Notes under the pieces: generated by a model
What the model was told of the DNA's origin: nothing
Database searches by the model: none
What the model saw: only the letters and a program-made list of their open reading frames with translations
In this document: positions 50,945 to 59,858 of the stretch, piece after piece
Numbering within the stretch: the first letter of the stretch is position 1
Layout of the letters: every line of letters begins with the position of its first letter
Made by a program: the position numbers and the translations under genes
From: Bryobacteraceae bacterium
GTDB taxonomy: Bacteria; Acidobacteriota; Terriglobia; Bryobacterales; Bryobacteraceae
Direction of reading: 5' to 3'
DNA: 64,000 bases
Assembly (NCBI GenBank): GCA_026002875.1
Contig: BPGE01000001.1
Location: 1,116,001 to 1,180,000, forward strand

Positions 50945-52183
50945 GTGACAGATCCCGAGGAGGCGCACAAGCGGGCGCTGTTGGCCCGTATCGCCGGGAG
51001 TGCGGTGTTTCAGAAGTCGCAGCGCGCCCGCGAGTTGCTCGAATACCTCGGGCAGCGCTCGATTGAAGATCCGGACCGTCCGCCCCGCGAGCAGGAAATC
51101 GGCGTGGCCGTCTTCGGCCGGCCGCCTGGCTACGACACGACGCAGGACACGCTGGTGCGCGTGCAGGCGTCGCACCTGCGCAAGAAGATCGAGCAGTACT
51201 TCGAGGAAGAGGGCAGGGGAGAGCGTCTGCGGGTCCGGCTTGCCAAGGGCAGTTACGCGCTGCAATTTTACGAGTACGAAGCCGGCCTGGATCCGGCAAC
51301 GCCTGCGCCGTTCTTCGTTCGCCGTCCGCGTCTCGGCTGGGCTTTGGCACTGTTGCTCCTGGCTGCGTGCGCAGGCCTGCTCGTCTGGAACCGCCGGCTC
51401 CAATCCCGCCTGGACGCCGGGCTGGGACCGCACCCGTCCGTGGACAGCCTCTGGCGCCAGATGTTTGCCAACGGCCACCAGACGCATCTGCTGCTGTCCG
51501 ACCTCGGTCTGCTGCCCCTGCAGGACGCCCTGCAGCATCACGTCTCGCTCGAGCAGTATCAGAACCGCGGCTTCGGCGCGCTGGCTGAGAGAGAAATCCC
51601 CGATCCTGTGCTCCGCTCCGCGGTTCTCAGTTTCTTCAACCGCTATCCAACCACCATCGCCGACGCCACCGCGGCGCGCCGGCTGGGACTGCTGTTCGCT
51701 CTGAACGGGCTTCCGCTGGATGTCCTCTCCGCCCGCGACGCCAACATGAACATGGTGGCGGCGGGCAACGTCGTGCTGCTGGGCAGCCGCCGCGGCAATC
51801 CGTGGGTCGGGGTCTACGAGAACCGGCTCAATTTTCAGACCGTCTTCACCGAGCCGCCCCGCCGCGCTTCGTTCCGCAATTCCAACCCGCTGCCCGGCGA
51901 GCAGCCGGAATACCCCGTGGAATGGAGCCGCATCGGGTACTGCCGCGTCGCTTACCTCGACAGCCTGAAAGCCGGCGGAACGGCGCTGCTCATCTCTGGC
52001 ACCGACGTGAATTCTTCCGATGCCGGCGTCGAGTTCATCACCACCGAATCCTGGGTCAGGCAGCTCCGGCAGCGGCTGGGCGCAGGCTCGGGGACTGTGC
52101 CGCACTTCGAAGTGCTGCTGAAGACGTACCTGGCCCGCAGTTCCGTCTCCCGTTTCGAACTGGTCTCCGTCCGCCGGAAGTAA
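50945..52183 (+). CDS. Membrane-anchored CadC-like regulator with N-terminal DNA-binding-like domain
   Basis: This 412-residue protein carries a cytoplasmic N-terminal domain (about 5-110). The domain contains RARELLEYLGQRS, REQEIGVAVFGRPPGYD, TLVRVQASHLRKKIEQYF and RLAKGSYALQF, a pattern that recurs in Solibacter-type regulators. One transmembrane helix (about 130-148, GWALALLLLAACAGLLVW) leads to a periplasmic domain of unknown fold (LLSDLGLLPLQDALQ, VLLGSRRGNPWVGVYENRL). By analogy to CadC, it may sense a periplasmic signal and act on the adjacent divergent Oar-like gene. The start is uncertain: GTG at 50945 is taken, but TTG at 50915 is possible; neither has a good ribosome site. Confidence 0.7.
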   Translation: MTDPEEAHKRALLARIAGSAVFQKSQRARELLEYLGQRSIEDPDRPPREQEIGVAVFGRPPGYDTTQDTLVRVQASHLRKKIEQYFEEEGRGERLRVRLAKGSYALQFYEYEAGLDPATPAPFFVRRPRLGWALALLLLAACAGLLVWNRRLQSRLDAGLGPHPSVDSLWRQMFANGHQTHLLLSDLGLLPLQDALQHHVSLEQYQNRGFGALAEREIPDPVLRSAVLSFFNRYPTTIADATAARRLGLLFALNGLPLDVLSARDANMNMVAAGNVVLLGSRRGNPWVGVYENRLNFQTVFTEPPRRASFRNSNPLPGEQPEYPVEWSRIGYCRVAYLDSLKAGGTALLISGTDVNSSDAGVEFITTESWVRQLRQRLGAGSGTVPHFEVLLKTYLARSSVSRFELVSVRRK

Positions 52184-52192
52184 ACTCAGGGC

Positions 52193-52918
52193 ATGCGGTT
52201 TCTTGCGGCTCTCCTGCTCTTCGTTCCATGCCTATCGACGGCGCGGACGATCCTCGCCATCGGGGCGCACGCGGGCGATATGGAGCTGACCTGCGGCGCC
52301 GCGCTGGCGCGCGCGGCGCGCCTGGGCGACCGCGTCGTGCTTCTCCACCTGACTCTGGGCGAGCACGGCAAGCCCGGCGTGTCAGCCGAAGAATATGGCG
52401 CGCAGAAGCGGCGGGAAGCGCAGGCCGCGGCCGCCGCGCTGGGCGCGGAAGTCTTTTTCGGGATCTGGAAGGACGGCGACCTGCCCGCGACGGAAGAAGC
52501 CGCTCGCTGGGTGGCCGCCCGCATCCGCGAGTTCGCCCCGTCGGTCGTCTTCACTCATCCCCGCCACTCCATCCACAAGGATCATGCCGCGGCGCACCGC
52601 ATCGTCCGGGACGCCCTGCTCTATGCTGCCATCGGCGGCGTGCGCACCGTGCGCGGCGTCTATTACGCGGAGAACTGGGAGGACGCCGAGGGTTTTCAGC
52701 CCTACGCCTATTTCGCTCTGGACGAGCAGGACGTCGAGGCGTGGCGCAAAGCCGCCATGGCGTACGAATTCACGCACGCGCCGTTTTCCGGATTCGATTA
52801 CATCCGCTATTACGAGGGACTGCTGCGCGTCCGCGGCGCCGAGGCGCGCCGTTCCTTCGCCTCTGCCTGCGATGTCGAGCCTTCCTCGAAGCGCCGTGTC
52901 TTCGAGCAGATTCCCTGA
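52193..52918 (+). CDS. PIG-L family N-acetylglucosaminyl deacetylase-like, exported
   Basis: This 241-residue protein has a weak signal (MRFLAALLLFVPCLSTA). The zinc site region reads AIGAHAGDMELTCG, where the usual AHPDDxE has become AHAGDME (Pro and first Asp lost; His26, Asp29 and Glu31 kept). FTHPRHSIHKDHAAAH supplies the other ligands. PIG-L enzymes remove acetyl from GlcNAc-type lipids, mycothiol or bacillithiol precursors. The changed motif may reduce activity or shift substrate. It follows the CadC-like gene by 9 bp on the same strand, so it may be co-transcribed. Confidence 0.83.
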   Translation: MRFLAALLLFVPCLSTARTILAIGAHAGDMELTCGAALARAARLGDRVVLLHLTLGEHGKPGVSAEEYGAQKRREAQAAAAALGAEVFFGIWKDGDLPATEEAARWVAARIREFAPSVVFTHPRHSIHKDHAAAHRIVRDALLYAAIGGVRTVRGVYYAENWEDAEGFQPYAYFALDEQDVEAWRKAAMAYEFTHAPFSGFDYIRYYEGLLRVRGAEARRSFASACDVEPSSKRRVFEQIP

Positions 52919-53034
52919 TCCGACGAGTGCCCCGACGGTGATCGAAACCTCGCCGCAGCCCGACAGGCAGCCTCCCGCGGCAGCGCCGTCTGAACCTCTG
53001 CTGTCTTCTGTGATGAACTGGAAAAGAACCCGCG

Positions 53035-53619
53035 ATGGACTCGCCGCTCATCTTTCACGCGATCCAGTTCGCTTCGGCTGCCCACGCCGGCCAGTACAGA
53101 AAAGGCACGCGCATCCCCTATCTCATCCACCCGCTGCGCGTGGCGGCGATTCTGCTGGAAGCCGGTTGCGCGGAGCATCTCGCCGTCGCCGCCGTCCTGC
53201 ACGACACCGTGGAAGACTGCTTCGTTTCCCTGGAGCAGATCCGGCGCCTGTTCGGCGCGCGCATCGCCGAACTTGTGGCCGGCGCGAGCGAGCCCGACAA
53301 AAGCCTCCCCTGGGAAGACCGCAAGCAGCACACGATCGAGTTCCTGCGCACCGCAGGGGAGGATCAGCTGCTCGTCAGCCTGGCCGACAAGCTCGACAAC
53401 ATCCGCTCCATCCGCGAGGATCTCGCTTTGCATGGCGAACTGGCGTGGCTCCGCTTCCGCCGCGGACGCGACAAGCAGCGCTGGTATTACGAGAATCTGG
53501 CGGCGGTGTTCACGGATCGTTGCACGACGGGCATCGGCGCCCGTCTGGCGGCGATCTTCGCCTCCGAAGTCCGGGCAGTGTTCGATCACGAGCCTGTGAG
53601 GACTGGCGAGGCGCCCTGA
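53035..53619 (+). CDS. Small HD-domain (p)ppGpp hydrolase-like protein (SAH type)
   Basis: This 194-residue protein has only an HD hydrolase domain of the RelA/SpoT type. Metal-site motifs are YLIHPLRVAAIL (His32), VLHDTVED (His56-Asp57, Glu60-Asp61) and SLADKLDNIRSIRED. It lacks synthetase, TGS and ACT domains, like the stand-alone hydrolases (MESH1/SAH) that degrade (p)ppGpp or related nucleotides. The neighbours are a PIG-L deacetylase upstream and a MutT-type Nudix gene that converges on it downstream; no toxin-like synthetase is adjacent. Its substrate remains inferred. Confidence 0.85.
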   Translation: MDSPLIFHAIQFASAAHAGQYRKGTRIPYLIHPLRVAAILLEAGCAEHLAVAAVLHDTVEDCFVSLEQIRRLFGARIAELVAGASEPDKSLPWEDRKQHTIEFLRTAGEDQLLVSLADKLDNIRSIREDLALHGELAWLRFRRGRDKQRWYYENLAAVFTDRCTTGIGARLAAIFASEVRAVFDHEPVRTGEAP

Positions 53620-53700
53620 CCGGCAGGGGGAGGCATGTCTGCCTGCTGCTGAAGGCGGGTGCGCGTGGCGGCTCGCAGCGATCTGTGCGGGCTGTCTGGA

Positions 53701-54120
53701 TCAACCGCCCGCGCTGCTCAGCTTCAGCCGTCCGCGGGCGAGCCTCCGGATGAAGTCCAGGTCTCCGTCCAGAAAATCGTAGCCTGTCAGGGCTTCCGGC
53801 TTCTCCCAGAGGATCTGCTGGAATGTGCGCGGCTCCGGTTCGCCCTCGAAAGACTCGACGCGGTGGAACAGGAGAACCAGAGGCGGCCGGCCGGTGACGC
53901 ACTGCTCGTAGCGGGCGATCTCAGGGCCAATGCTGGCTTCAATGCCGAGTTCTTCGCGCAGCTCCCTTTTCAGCGCGTCCTTCGGCGTCTCGCCCGGTTC
54001 CACCTTCCCGCCGGGAAATTCCCATTTGAGCCCGTGGCGATCCCCTTTGAGGCGCTGTCCGATGAGCAGGAGCCCGTCGCGTTCGAGCACACCAGCCACC
54101 ACGATGATGGAGCGATTCAT
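53701..54120 (-). CDS. mutT: MutT-type Nudix hydrolase (8-oxo-dGTP diphosphatase-like)
   Basis: This 139-residue enzyme has the complete Nudix box: GGKVEPGE, then a seven-residue spacer and RELREELGI. Before it lie IIVVAGVLERDGLLLIGQR and WEFPGGK, typical of MutT. MutT removes oxidised guanine nucleotides and protects against mutation. The ATG at 54120 (MNRSIIVVAGV) was selected because the family begins at this point; an upstream frame to 54186 adds non-homologous residues. It converges on the HD-hydrolase gene with 81 bp between stops. Confidence 0.88.
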   Translation of the reverse strand: MNRSIIVVAGVLERDGLLLIGQRLKGDRHGLKWEFPGGKVEPGETPKDALKRELREELGIEASIGPEIARYEQCVTGRPPLVLLFHRVESFEGEPEPRTFQQILWEKPEALTGYDFLDGDLDFIRRLARGRLKLSSAGG

Positions 54121-54331
54121 ACGACTCGGGAAGATGGAAAGCGAGCGGTAGAGCTGTCTATTCAGATTGTACAGCGGCAGCGGCACGCGCTATTTTTTCC
54201 GCGCTTTTGCCAGGCTGCTGCGCCTCGGCCGCCCGGATACTCTCTTGACCGTGCCTGGAAGGAAAGTGAAGCGGGACTGCTGCACGACCGGGACCGGCCC
54301 GGCGATCACACGCTCCCTCACGGCGGATCAC

Positions 54332-54408
54332 TTGACCGCAGGGCTCGCGGAGTGTAAAGCAGTTCGTCACGGTCATTTCACGGCAGGTTCATGCCCGGAC
54401 TGTACAGT
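54332..54408 (+). promoter_or_regulatory. Candidate promoter and operator upstream of the third Oar-like gene
   Basis: TTGACC (54332-54337) and TGTAAA (54353-54358) could form a promoter with a short 15-bp spacer. The perfect palindrome ACTGTACAGT (54399-54408) lies 8 bp before the start codon and could bind a repressor. The rest of the 54121-54416 gap shows no gene. Confidence 0.35.
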
Positions 54409-54416
54409 GAGCGGGC

Positions 54417-57400
54417 ATGAGGCTTCTCTCTGGACTGCTGCTCTGTCTGATGCCCCTGTCCGCGTGGGCTCAAGGGTCCGTCGGCTCCGTGACCGGCCTG
54501 GTTCTCGATCCATCCGGCGCCTCCGTTCCGAACGCCAGGGTCGTGCTCAAGAACATCGGGAAATCTGTCGAGCAGAGCACGCTGACCACGGAAGCGGGCG
54601 TGTATACCTTCCCCAGCGTCGCCGTCGGGCGGTACGAGCTGACGGTGGAGGCGGCGGGCTTCAGCCGTTTTGTCGCCACGGAGCTGCACGTGGAGAGCGC
54701 TTCGGTGACGCGGCTGGACGCGCGCCTGACTCTGGCTGCGGAGACGGAATTTGTCCGCGTGACCGCAGAACCGCCTCTGCTGCAGAATGAAACCTCGTCC
54801 CAGGCGACTGTGGTGAACCGGAATCTTCTGGACCGCATCCCATTCCAGCTCGCTGGAACCAACCGGGACGTGACCAGCTTCATCCGCCTGGTTCCGGGCG
54901 TGGACGGGGGAAGCGGCAACTTCCGTCTGGTGATTGCAGGCGGTCGGCAGCATACCAATGAGGTGTTGGTGGATGGCGTGACCAACACCTACCGGGCGTC
55001 GGTGAACACTCCGTTCTCTGTCCGGCCGTCGATGACGAGCGTGAGCGAGTTCCGGGTGGAAGTCGCGGTGCCGCCAGCGGAGTTCGGCCGCACGAGCTCC
55101 GGGGTCATCATCATGACGACCAAATCCGGGACGAATGAGCTTCGCGGCAACATGGACTTCCTGCTTCGGAACAACCGGCTGGACGCGCGGAAATACAACC
55201 AGGCCAGAGCGGACGTGACGCGGCAGGGCGAGGGAACCTTCAATCTGGGCGGGCCGGTGATGTTGCCGAGGGTGTACGACGGCCGCAACCGGACATTTTT
55301 CTTCACCGACCTGATGGTGTTCCGCCGCATCAACCAGCCGCTGGACGTGGTGGACACGTATCCGGCGGAGGCTCTGCGGCGGGGCGATTTTTCCTCGACG
55401 GGAAGGCCGCTGTACGATCCGCTCACCGGCGCGGCAGGGCGCAACCGTGCTCCGTTTCCGGACAACGTGATTCCGGCCAACCGGATCTCGGGTTTCGCCC
55501 GGGCTGTGCTGCCCGTCATTCCGCTGCCCAATGTGCCAGGGCTCGAGCGCAATTTCATCGGCAGCCAGACCGTGCTGGAGAACCAATTCGCCTGGATGCT
55601 GAAAATCGACCACCGGATCACGGACCGCCACTCGCTCACCTCTGTGTTCCGCTACAACTGGATGGAGCGCTACGAGGACCGCTCGGCCTCGCAGACAAAA
55701 ATCGCGTCGAATTTCTACAATGATTTCCCCACGGCCTACCACGGTTTGATCCACTACGACTGGATTATCCGGCCGAATCTTCTGAACAAATTCAGTTTTT
55801 CCGGCACGGACTGGTTCAGCGACTTCCGGCAGACGCCGCACATCGCCTACCAGGTGCCCAATGCCTTCGGTCCCGGATTTCCGGCTTTGCGGTTCACGGC
55901 GCACAATCTGACGGCGATCGGCGCGAATGTCGACCGCACGGTCCACTCGCGGATCTACCAGTTTCAGGACGCGCTGAGCTGGACGCTCGGGCGGCACAAC
56001 ATGAAGTTCGGCTTCCGGTACGACCATCAGCAGGACAATACGCAGACGCTCGGCAACCAGAACGGCACCTATACGTTCGCACCTTTCGCCACGGGGCTGA
56101 GCGGCGCGGCCACTTCGGGGCATGCGTTCGCCAGTTTCCTGCTGGGAGCGCCGCAGACGGCGGCGATGCAGTTCGGCCTGCCCTATCTGGCGCGGTCGCC
56201 CGCCCTCGGCGTCTTCGCACAGGACGACTGGAAAGTGACGCCGCGGCTGACCCTGAATTACGGACTGCGGTACGAAATCCAGTATCCGTGGTACGACCGG
56301 GACGGGAACAATTCGACGTTTGATCCCAACACGCCGAACCCCGGCGCGGGCGGGCGGCCGGGTGCGATGGTGTTCGCCGGCAGCGGGCAGGGGCGGCTGG
56401 GTCGCACCCGGATCATCGACAACTATTGGGGCGGCTGGGGGCCGCGGCTTGGCATGGCTTACCGGCTGGCCTCGTCCACGGTGCTCCGCGCGGGAGCGGG
56501 CGTGTTCTACGCGCCGCGGCGGTATGCGCCCCAGTACACGCAGGGTTTTTCGGCCAACGTGAGCCAGGCCAGCCTCGATGGCGGGTTCACACCTCCCTTC
56601 TACCTTGATGCGGGCTGGCCGGCGGGCGTCGCCGTCAGGCCGCCCTTCATTTCCCCGACGCTGGGCAACAACCAGGCCGTGCGGTACGTAAATCCGGACG
56701 GGGTCCGCGGCAGCGGGCGGCTGGGGCGCACCTACCAGATGCAGGTCAACCTGCAGCACCAGTGGGCAGGGACGCTTTTCGAGGCGGGCTGGATCTCGAC
56801 GCAGGGCCGGTTCATTCCAAACTCGACGCTGGAAAACATCAACCAGGTGGATCCGCGCTGGCTCCCGCTGGGGGATTTGTTGCGGCAGAGCATCACCAGC
56901 GCGGCGGTGGCGGAGCGGGGCTTCACGCCTCCGTACGCCGGATTTACCGGAACGCTCGCGCAGGCGCTGCGGCCCTACCCGCAGGTGCAGCAGATCACGT
57001 ACGAGGATGCGCCGAACGGCAACTCGAATTATCACGCTCTGACGGCGAAAGTCGAGCGGCGATTTTCGGCCGGTTTCACGATGCTGGGCGCCTATACATG
57101 GTCGAAGCTCATCTCCGACGTGGAAATGGTGCAGGGCGGGGTCTCGCTGCTTCAGGACCATTTCAACCGCCGGGCTGAGCGCGCCGTGGCCAACATCGAC
57201 ATCCCGCACCGCTTCGTGGGCAGCTTTTCCTGGGAGCTGCCGTTCGGAAGGCAGAAGAGGTGGCTCAACCAGGGGCTGGCAGCCGCGGTGTTCGGCAACT
57301 GGGCGGTGGCTGGCATCCTGACCTACGAAGGCGCTTCGCCGCTGCCGGTGCGCATTCCGAACAGCCTTCCGCTGTTCAACGGACAGCTCCGGCCAGATGT

Positions 57401-57776
57401 GCTGACCGGCGCGGATCCTTATGTCAAGCGTGCGGGCGGCGATTTCCGTCCAGGCAACACGCGGACTGGCGAGACCGGCGATGTGCTGCTGAACCGGGCG
57501 GCGTTCGCCACGCCCGCGCCTTTCCGGTTCGGCAGCTTCTCCCCGTATGCAAGCTGGCTGCGGGGATTCGGCTTCGCTGGGGAGGACTTCTCCGTGCTGA
57601 AGCGCGTGCCGATCGGCGAGGCGCGCTTCGCCGAAATCCGCGCTGATTTCTTCAACGCGTTCAACCGGACCAACCTGACGGCGCCCGTCGTCGACCTGAC
57701 GAGCGCCAACTTCGGCCGCACATTCGACAGCCGCCCGATGCGGGTGGTGCAGTTCGGCGCCCGGCTGAGCTTCTGA
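54417..57776 (+). CDS. Oar-like TonB-dependent outer-membrane protein
   Basis: This 1119-residue protein has the signal peptide MRLLSGLLLCLMPLSAWAQ. The Ig-like regulatory domain is about 22-100 (VTGLVLDPSGASVPNARVVL), and the plug contains NEVLVDGVTNTYRAS and IIMTTKSGTNELRG. The long beta-barrel ends in VVQFGARLSF. Several aromatic-rich strands (FRYDHQQDN, WKVTPRLTLNYGLRYEIQYP) are typical of the family. Unlike the 47143-50634 protein, no regulator lies beside it. Substrate unknown; uptake of an oligomer or metal chelate is usual for the class. Confidence 0.92.
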   Translation: MRLLSGLLLCLMPLSAWAQGSVGSVTGLVLDPSGASVPNARVVLKNIGKSVEQSTLTTEAGVYTFPSVAVGRYELTVEAAGFSRFVATELHVESASVTRLDARLTLAAETEFVRVTAEPPLLQNETSSQATVVNRNLLDRIPFQLAGTNRDVTSFIRLVPGVDGGSGNFRLVIAGGRQHTNEVLVDGVTNTYRASVNTPFSVRPSMTSVSEFRVEVAVPPAEFGRTSSGVIIMTTKSGTNELRGNMDFLLRNNRLDARKYNQARADVTRQGEGTFNLGGPVMLPRVYDGRNRTFFFTDLMVFRRINQPLDVVDTYPAEALRRGDFSSTGRPLYDPLTGAAGRNRAPFPDNVIPANRISGFARAVLPVIPLPNVPGLERNFIGSQTVLENQFAWMLKIDHRITDRHSLTSVFRYNWMERYEDRSASQTKIASNFYNDFPTAYHGLIHYDWIIRPNLLNKFSFSGTDWFSDFRQTPHIAYQVPNAFGPGFPALRFTAHNLTAIGANVDRTVHSRIYQFQDALSWTLGRHNMKFGFRYDHQQDNTQTLGNQNGTYTFAPFATGLSGAATSGHAFASFLLGAPQTAAMQFGLPYLARSPALGVFAQDDWKVTPRLTLNYGLRYEIQYPWYDRDGNNSTFDPNTPNPGAGGRPGAMVFAGSGQGRLGRTRIIDNYWGGWGPRLGMAYRLASSTVLRAGAGVFYAPRRYAPQYTQGFSANVSQASLDGGFTPPFYLDAGWPAGVAVRPPFISPTLGNNQAVRYVNPDGVRGSGRLGRTYQMQVNLQHQWAGTLFEAGWISTQGRFIPNSTLENINQVDPRWLPLGDLLRQSITSAAVAERGFTPPYAGFTGTLAQALRPYPQVQQITYEDAPNGNSNYHALTAKVERRFSAGFTMLGAYTWSKLISDVEMVQGGVSLLQDHFNRRAERAVANIDIPHRFVGSFSWELPFGRQKRWLNQGLAAAVFGNWAVAGILTYEGASPLPVRIPNSLPLFNGQLRPDVLTGADPYVKRAGGDFRPGNTRTGETGDVLLNRAAFATPAPFRFGSFSPYASWLRGFGFAGEDFSVLKRVPIGEARFAEIRADFFNAFNRTNLTAPVVDLTSANFGRTFDSRPMRVVQFGARLSF

Positions 57777-57882
57777 ACACAGGCGCCGGATGCACGCAGC
57801 GAGGCTGTCCTCGCGCGGGCTGCGAGTCCGTATTTGCGCGCCTGATTGTCTCCGGCTTCAGGCCGCCATAGAATCGTGGCCA

Positions 57883-58116
57883 ATGCGCTTCCCCGATCCG
57901 GCGCGGCGGCCGCTTTTCTATGCAGTCTGGTATCTGCTGATCAGCGCGGGGTTTGCGCTGCTGGCCATCCGCGGCATGATGCGCAGCCACCGCAAGCGGC
58001 TGACCGTTTTCCGCTGGGTCGTCAGCACGGGTTTCCTCCTTCTGGCGCTGGTGTTCCTCTGGCCCTGGTGGAAGGCGCGCAGGCAGTCCAGGAGCAGGGA
58101 AGAGCCGCCGGACTAG
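57883..58116 (+). CDS. Small two-helix membrane protein
   Basis: This 77-residue protein has two hydrophobic segments: LFYAVWYLLISAGFALLAI (about 10-28) and FRWVVSTGFLLLALVFLWPWW (about 42-62). Basic residues follow, so both ends probably face the cytoplasm. I know no family. The ATG at 57883 (MRFPDPARRP) is the first plausible start; the longer frame has no coding character. Its last 4 bp overlap the end of the opposite-strand 62-residue gene. Confidence 0.55.
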   Translation: MRFPDPARRPLFYAVWYLLISAGFALLAIRGMMRSHRKRLTVFRWVVSTGFLLLALVFLWPWWKARRQSRSREEPPD

Positions 58117-58301
58117 CGAGAAAGGCCCTTGTGGCTGCGGCGGATGAGCACGAGCATCTTCAGGTTGATGACGGCGAAGCGGACCATCTGCCAGGGGATG
58201 AACGTACGCAGGAAGCGCGTGAACGCCGTCGGCTTGGTGGCGTAGAACCAGGGCCGCAGATGGGGCGGCGGCGTGTCATTCGGGAGTGCAGCGTTGCTCA
58301 T
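58113..58301 (-). CDS. 62-residue conserved-looking partner of the flavoprotein
   Basis: This small protein starts 4 bp after the stop of the sulfide:quinone-reductase-like gene on the same strand, so it is almost certainly co-translated. Its core, FLRTFIPWQMVRFAVINLKM, has a hydrophobic amphipathic stretch followed by LVLIRRSHKG, suggesting membrane association. I recall similar short proteins following SQR-like genes elsewhere but cannot name a family. A role as anchor or maturation helper of the flavoprotein is inferred. Confidence 0.65.
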   Translation of the reverse strand: MSNAALPNDTPPPHLRPWFYATKPTAFTRFLRTFIPWQMVRFAVINLKMLVLIRRSHKGLSR

Positions 58302-58305
58302 GGGG

Positions 58306-59760
58306 CTACTCCGGGATCATCCACCAGCCCGGGCGCAACCGGGCTTTGTAGAGGAACATGTGGTGGAGGAGGATCTTGATCCAGTGACCGGCCAGCCCGA
58401 TCTCGCCGAACGTATAGTCGAGATCGCGGCCGTATTCGGGATAGCGCTCGTAGTCCGGCACAATCGGAAACACGGTGATCGAGGCGGCAGTGCCAGTGAA
58501 CGGGTTGGCGCCGGCGCTGGCCACGCAGGCGGCGCCCATCTCGGCCATCGAAGCGGCGTGCGTGGGCTTCTCTGCGCCTTTCAGCATATCGACGACGCTG
58601 GCAGCGACAGCCTTGCCGATCATCGCCGAGGGCATGCCGGTGCGGGGAGGAGCGGGAGAAATCATCAGCCCGTCGCTCGTCGTGCGGAGGCGGGAAATGG
58701 GATGCGGGGGCGCGAAGGCGATGCCGGCTGCAAAGAGATTCTCGTAAGCGGGGCTCTGATAAGAGCGCGGCCAGTCGCGGGCCTTCCACTGCTCGTAAGG
58801 TTTCGGCGTGTAATCGGCGTCGACTTTCATGAATCCGCTCGGTGCGAACACGCGGTCCGAGATGTCGCCGCCATCCCGGGCATAGGCTTTCATGTCGACG
58901 CCCCGGAACGGCGGCAGCAGCATGGCGAAGTCGAAGCGGACCTCGCGCTCCTCGCCGTCCAGCGTCAGCACGTCGGCCCGTCCCGCCTCGACCTGGCGGA
59001 CATGGGCGCGCGTCAGCCAGTCGAGGCCGCGCTCGGCGAACAGCGATTCGTGGAAGATCTTGCTGGGCGTGATGTAGCCGCCGCGCCGGATGTGGACTCC
59101 GTCGATGCCGAAGTCCCCGAGTTCGTATTCGTTGGTGAGATAGAGGATTTCGGCGCGGTCGCGGACGCCGTGGGCGCGGAGTTCGAATTCGAGGTTGACG
59201 ATGTACTCGAAGGCGGCACCCTCGCAGGTGCATGCGCCGTGGCCGACGCCCACGACGAACTTGCGCCGCTCGCCCCGTTTCATGCGTTCGACTTCTTCGA
59301 GAAACGCATGCGCCGTTTCTTCGGCGTGATCGGCCGTGCATACCGAGTAGCTGTGCCTGCCGGGGCCGAGGCCGGGAGTGGCGTCGAAGTTAAGTTTCGG
59401 CCCCGTCGCGTTGATCAGGAAGTCGTAGCGGATCTTTTCGCGCTGCCCTCGCCGGTCGTCCCGGGTCCACTCGATTTCCACGGCGGGCGTGCCGCTCTCC
59501 GCATCGCCCTCGGGCCACAGGGCGACTGCTTTCGCCTGGCGGAAGTCGATCCCCGCCCGCTGGTACACCGGCGCCAGCGGGAAGACCACCTGCTCCTTCT
59601 TCAGCAATCCGACACCGACCCAGATGTTGGACGGGATCCAGTTGTATTCGGCCATCGGCGAGACGACGACCACTTCATCCCGCTTCGGAAGCCAGCGCCG
59701 GAGAAACGCCGCCGCCGTATGACCCGCCACCCCCGCGCCCAGCACAACGATTCGCGCCAT
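58306..59760 (-). CDS. FAD-dependent sulfide:quinone oxidoreductase-like protein
   Basis: This 484-residue flavoprotein has the FAD-binding motif VLGAGVAGHTAA (6-17), NATGPKLNFD and FAAGIAFAPPHP. Cysteines that may form the sulfur-handling site are C141 (VCTADHAEET), C177/C179 (GACTCEG) and C412 (GAACVAS). Canonical SQRs use three cysteines at comparable spacing. The C-terminus (IKILLHHMFLYKARLRPGW) is amphipathic and may bind the membrane and quinone. Sulfide detoxification or oxidation is the likely role, with related flavocytochrome-like or NADH dehydrogenase-type activity as alternatives. The ATG at 59760 is the start that places the FAD motif at the N-terminus. Confidence 0.8.
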   Translation of the reverse strand: MARIVVLGAGVAGHTAAAFLRRWLPKRDEVVVVSPMAEYNWIPSNIWVGVGLLKKEQVVFPLAPVYQRAGIDFRQAKAVALWPEGDAESGTPAVEIEWTRDDRRGQREKIRYDFLINATGPKLNFDATPGLGPGRHSYSVCTADHAEETAHAFLEEVERMKRGERRKFVVGVGHGACTCEGAAFEYIVNLEFELRAHGVRDRAEILYLTNEYELGDFGIDGVHIRRGGYITPSKIFHESLFAERGLDWLTRAHVRQVEAGRADVLTLDGEEREVRFDFAMLLPPFRGVDMKAYARDGGDISDRVFAPSGFMKVDADYTPKPYEQWKARDWPRSYQSPAYENLFAAGIAFAPPHPISRLRTTSDGLMISPAPPRTGMPSAMIGKAVAASVVDMLKGAEKPTHAASMAEMGAACVASAGANPFTGTAASITVFPIVPDYERYPEYGRDLDYTFGEIGLAGHWIKILLHHMFLYKARLRPGWWMIPE

Positions 59761-59858
59761 CTTCGCGCACCTCTCTGTGCCTGAGGGATGCGAGCGCAGG
59801 ATTTTCGTGACAGCCGATTTTCTGTCACTGAACCGGCCCCGGCGGCGTCTGCAGGAGT

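Noticed and set aside
54378-57209. 943-residue minus-strand open frame opposite the third Oar-like gene
   Set aside because: Same low-complexity Arg/His-rich composition; the plus strand has a signal peptide, plug motifs and barrel end.
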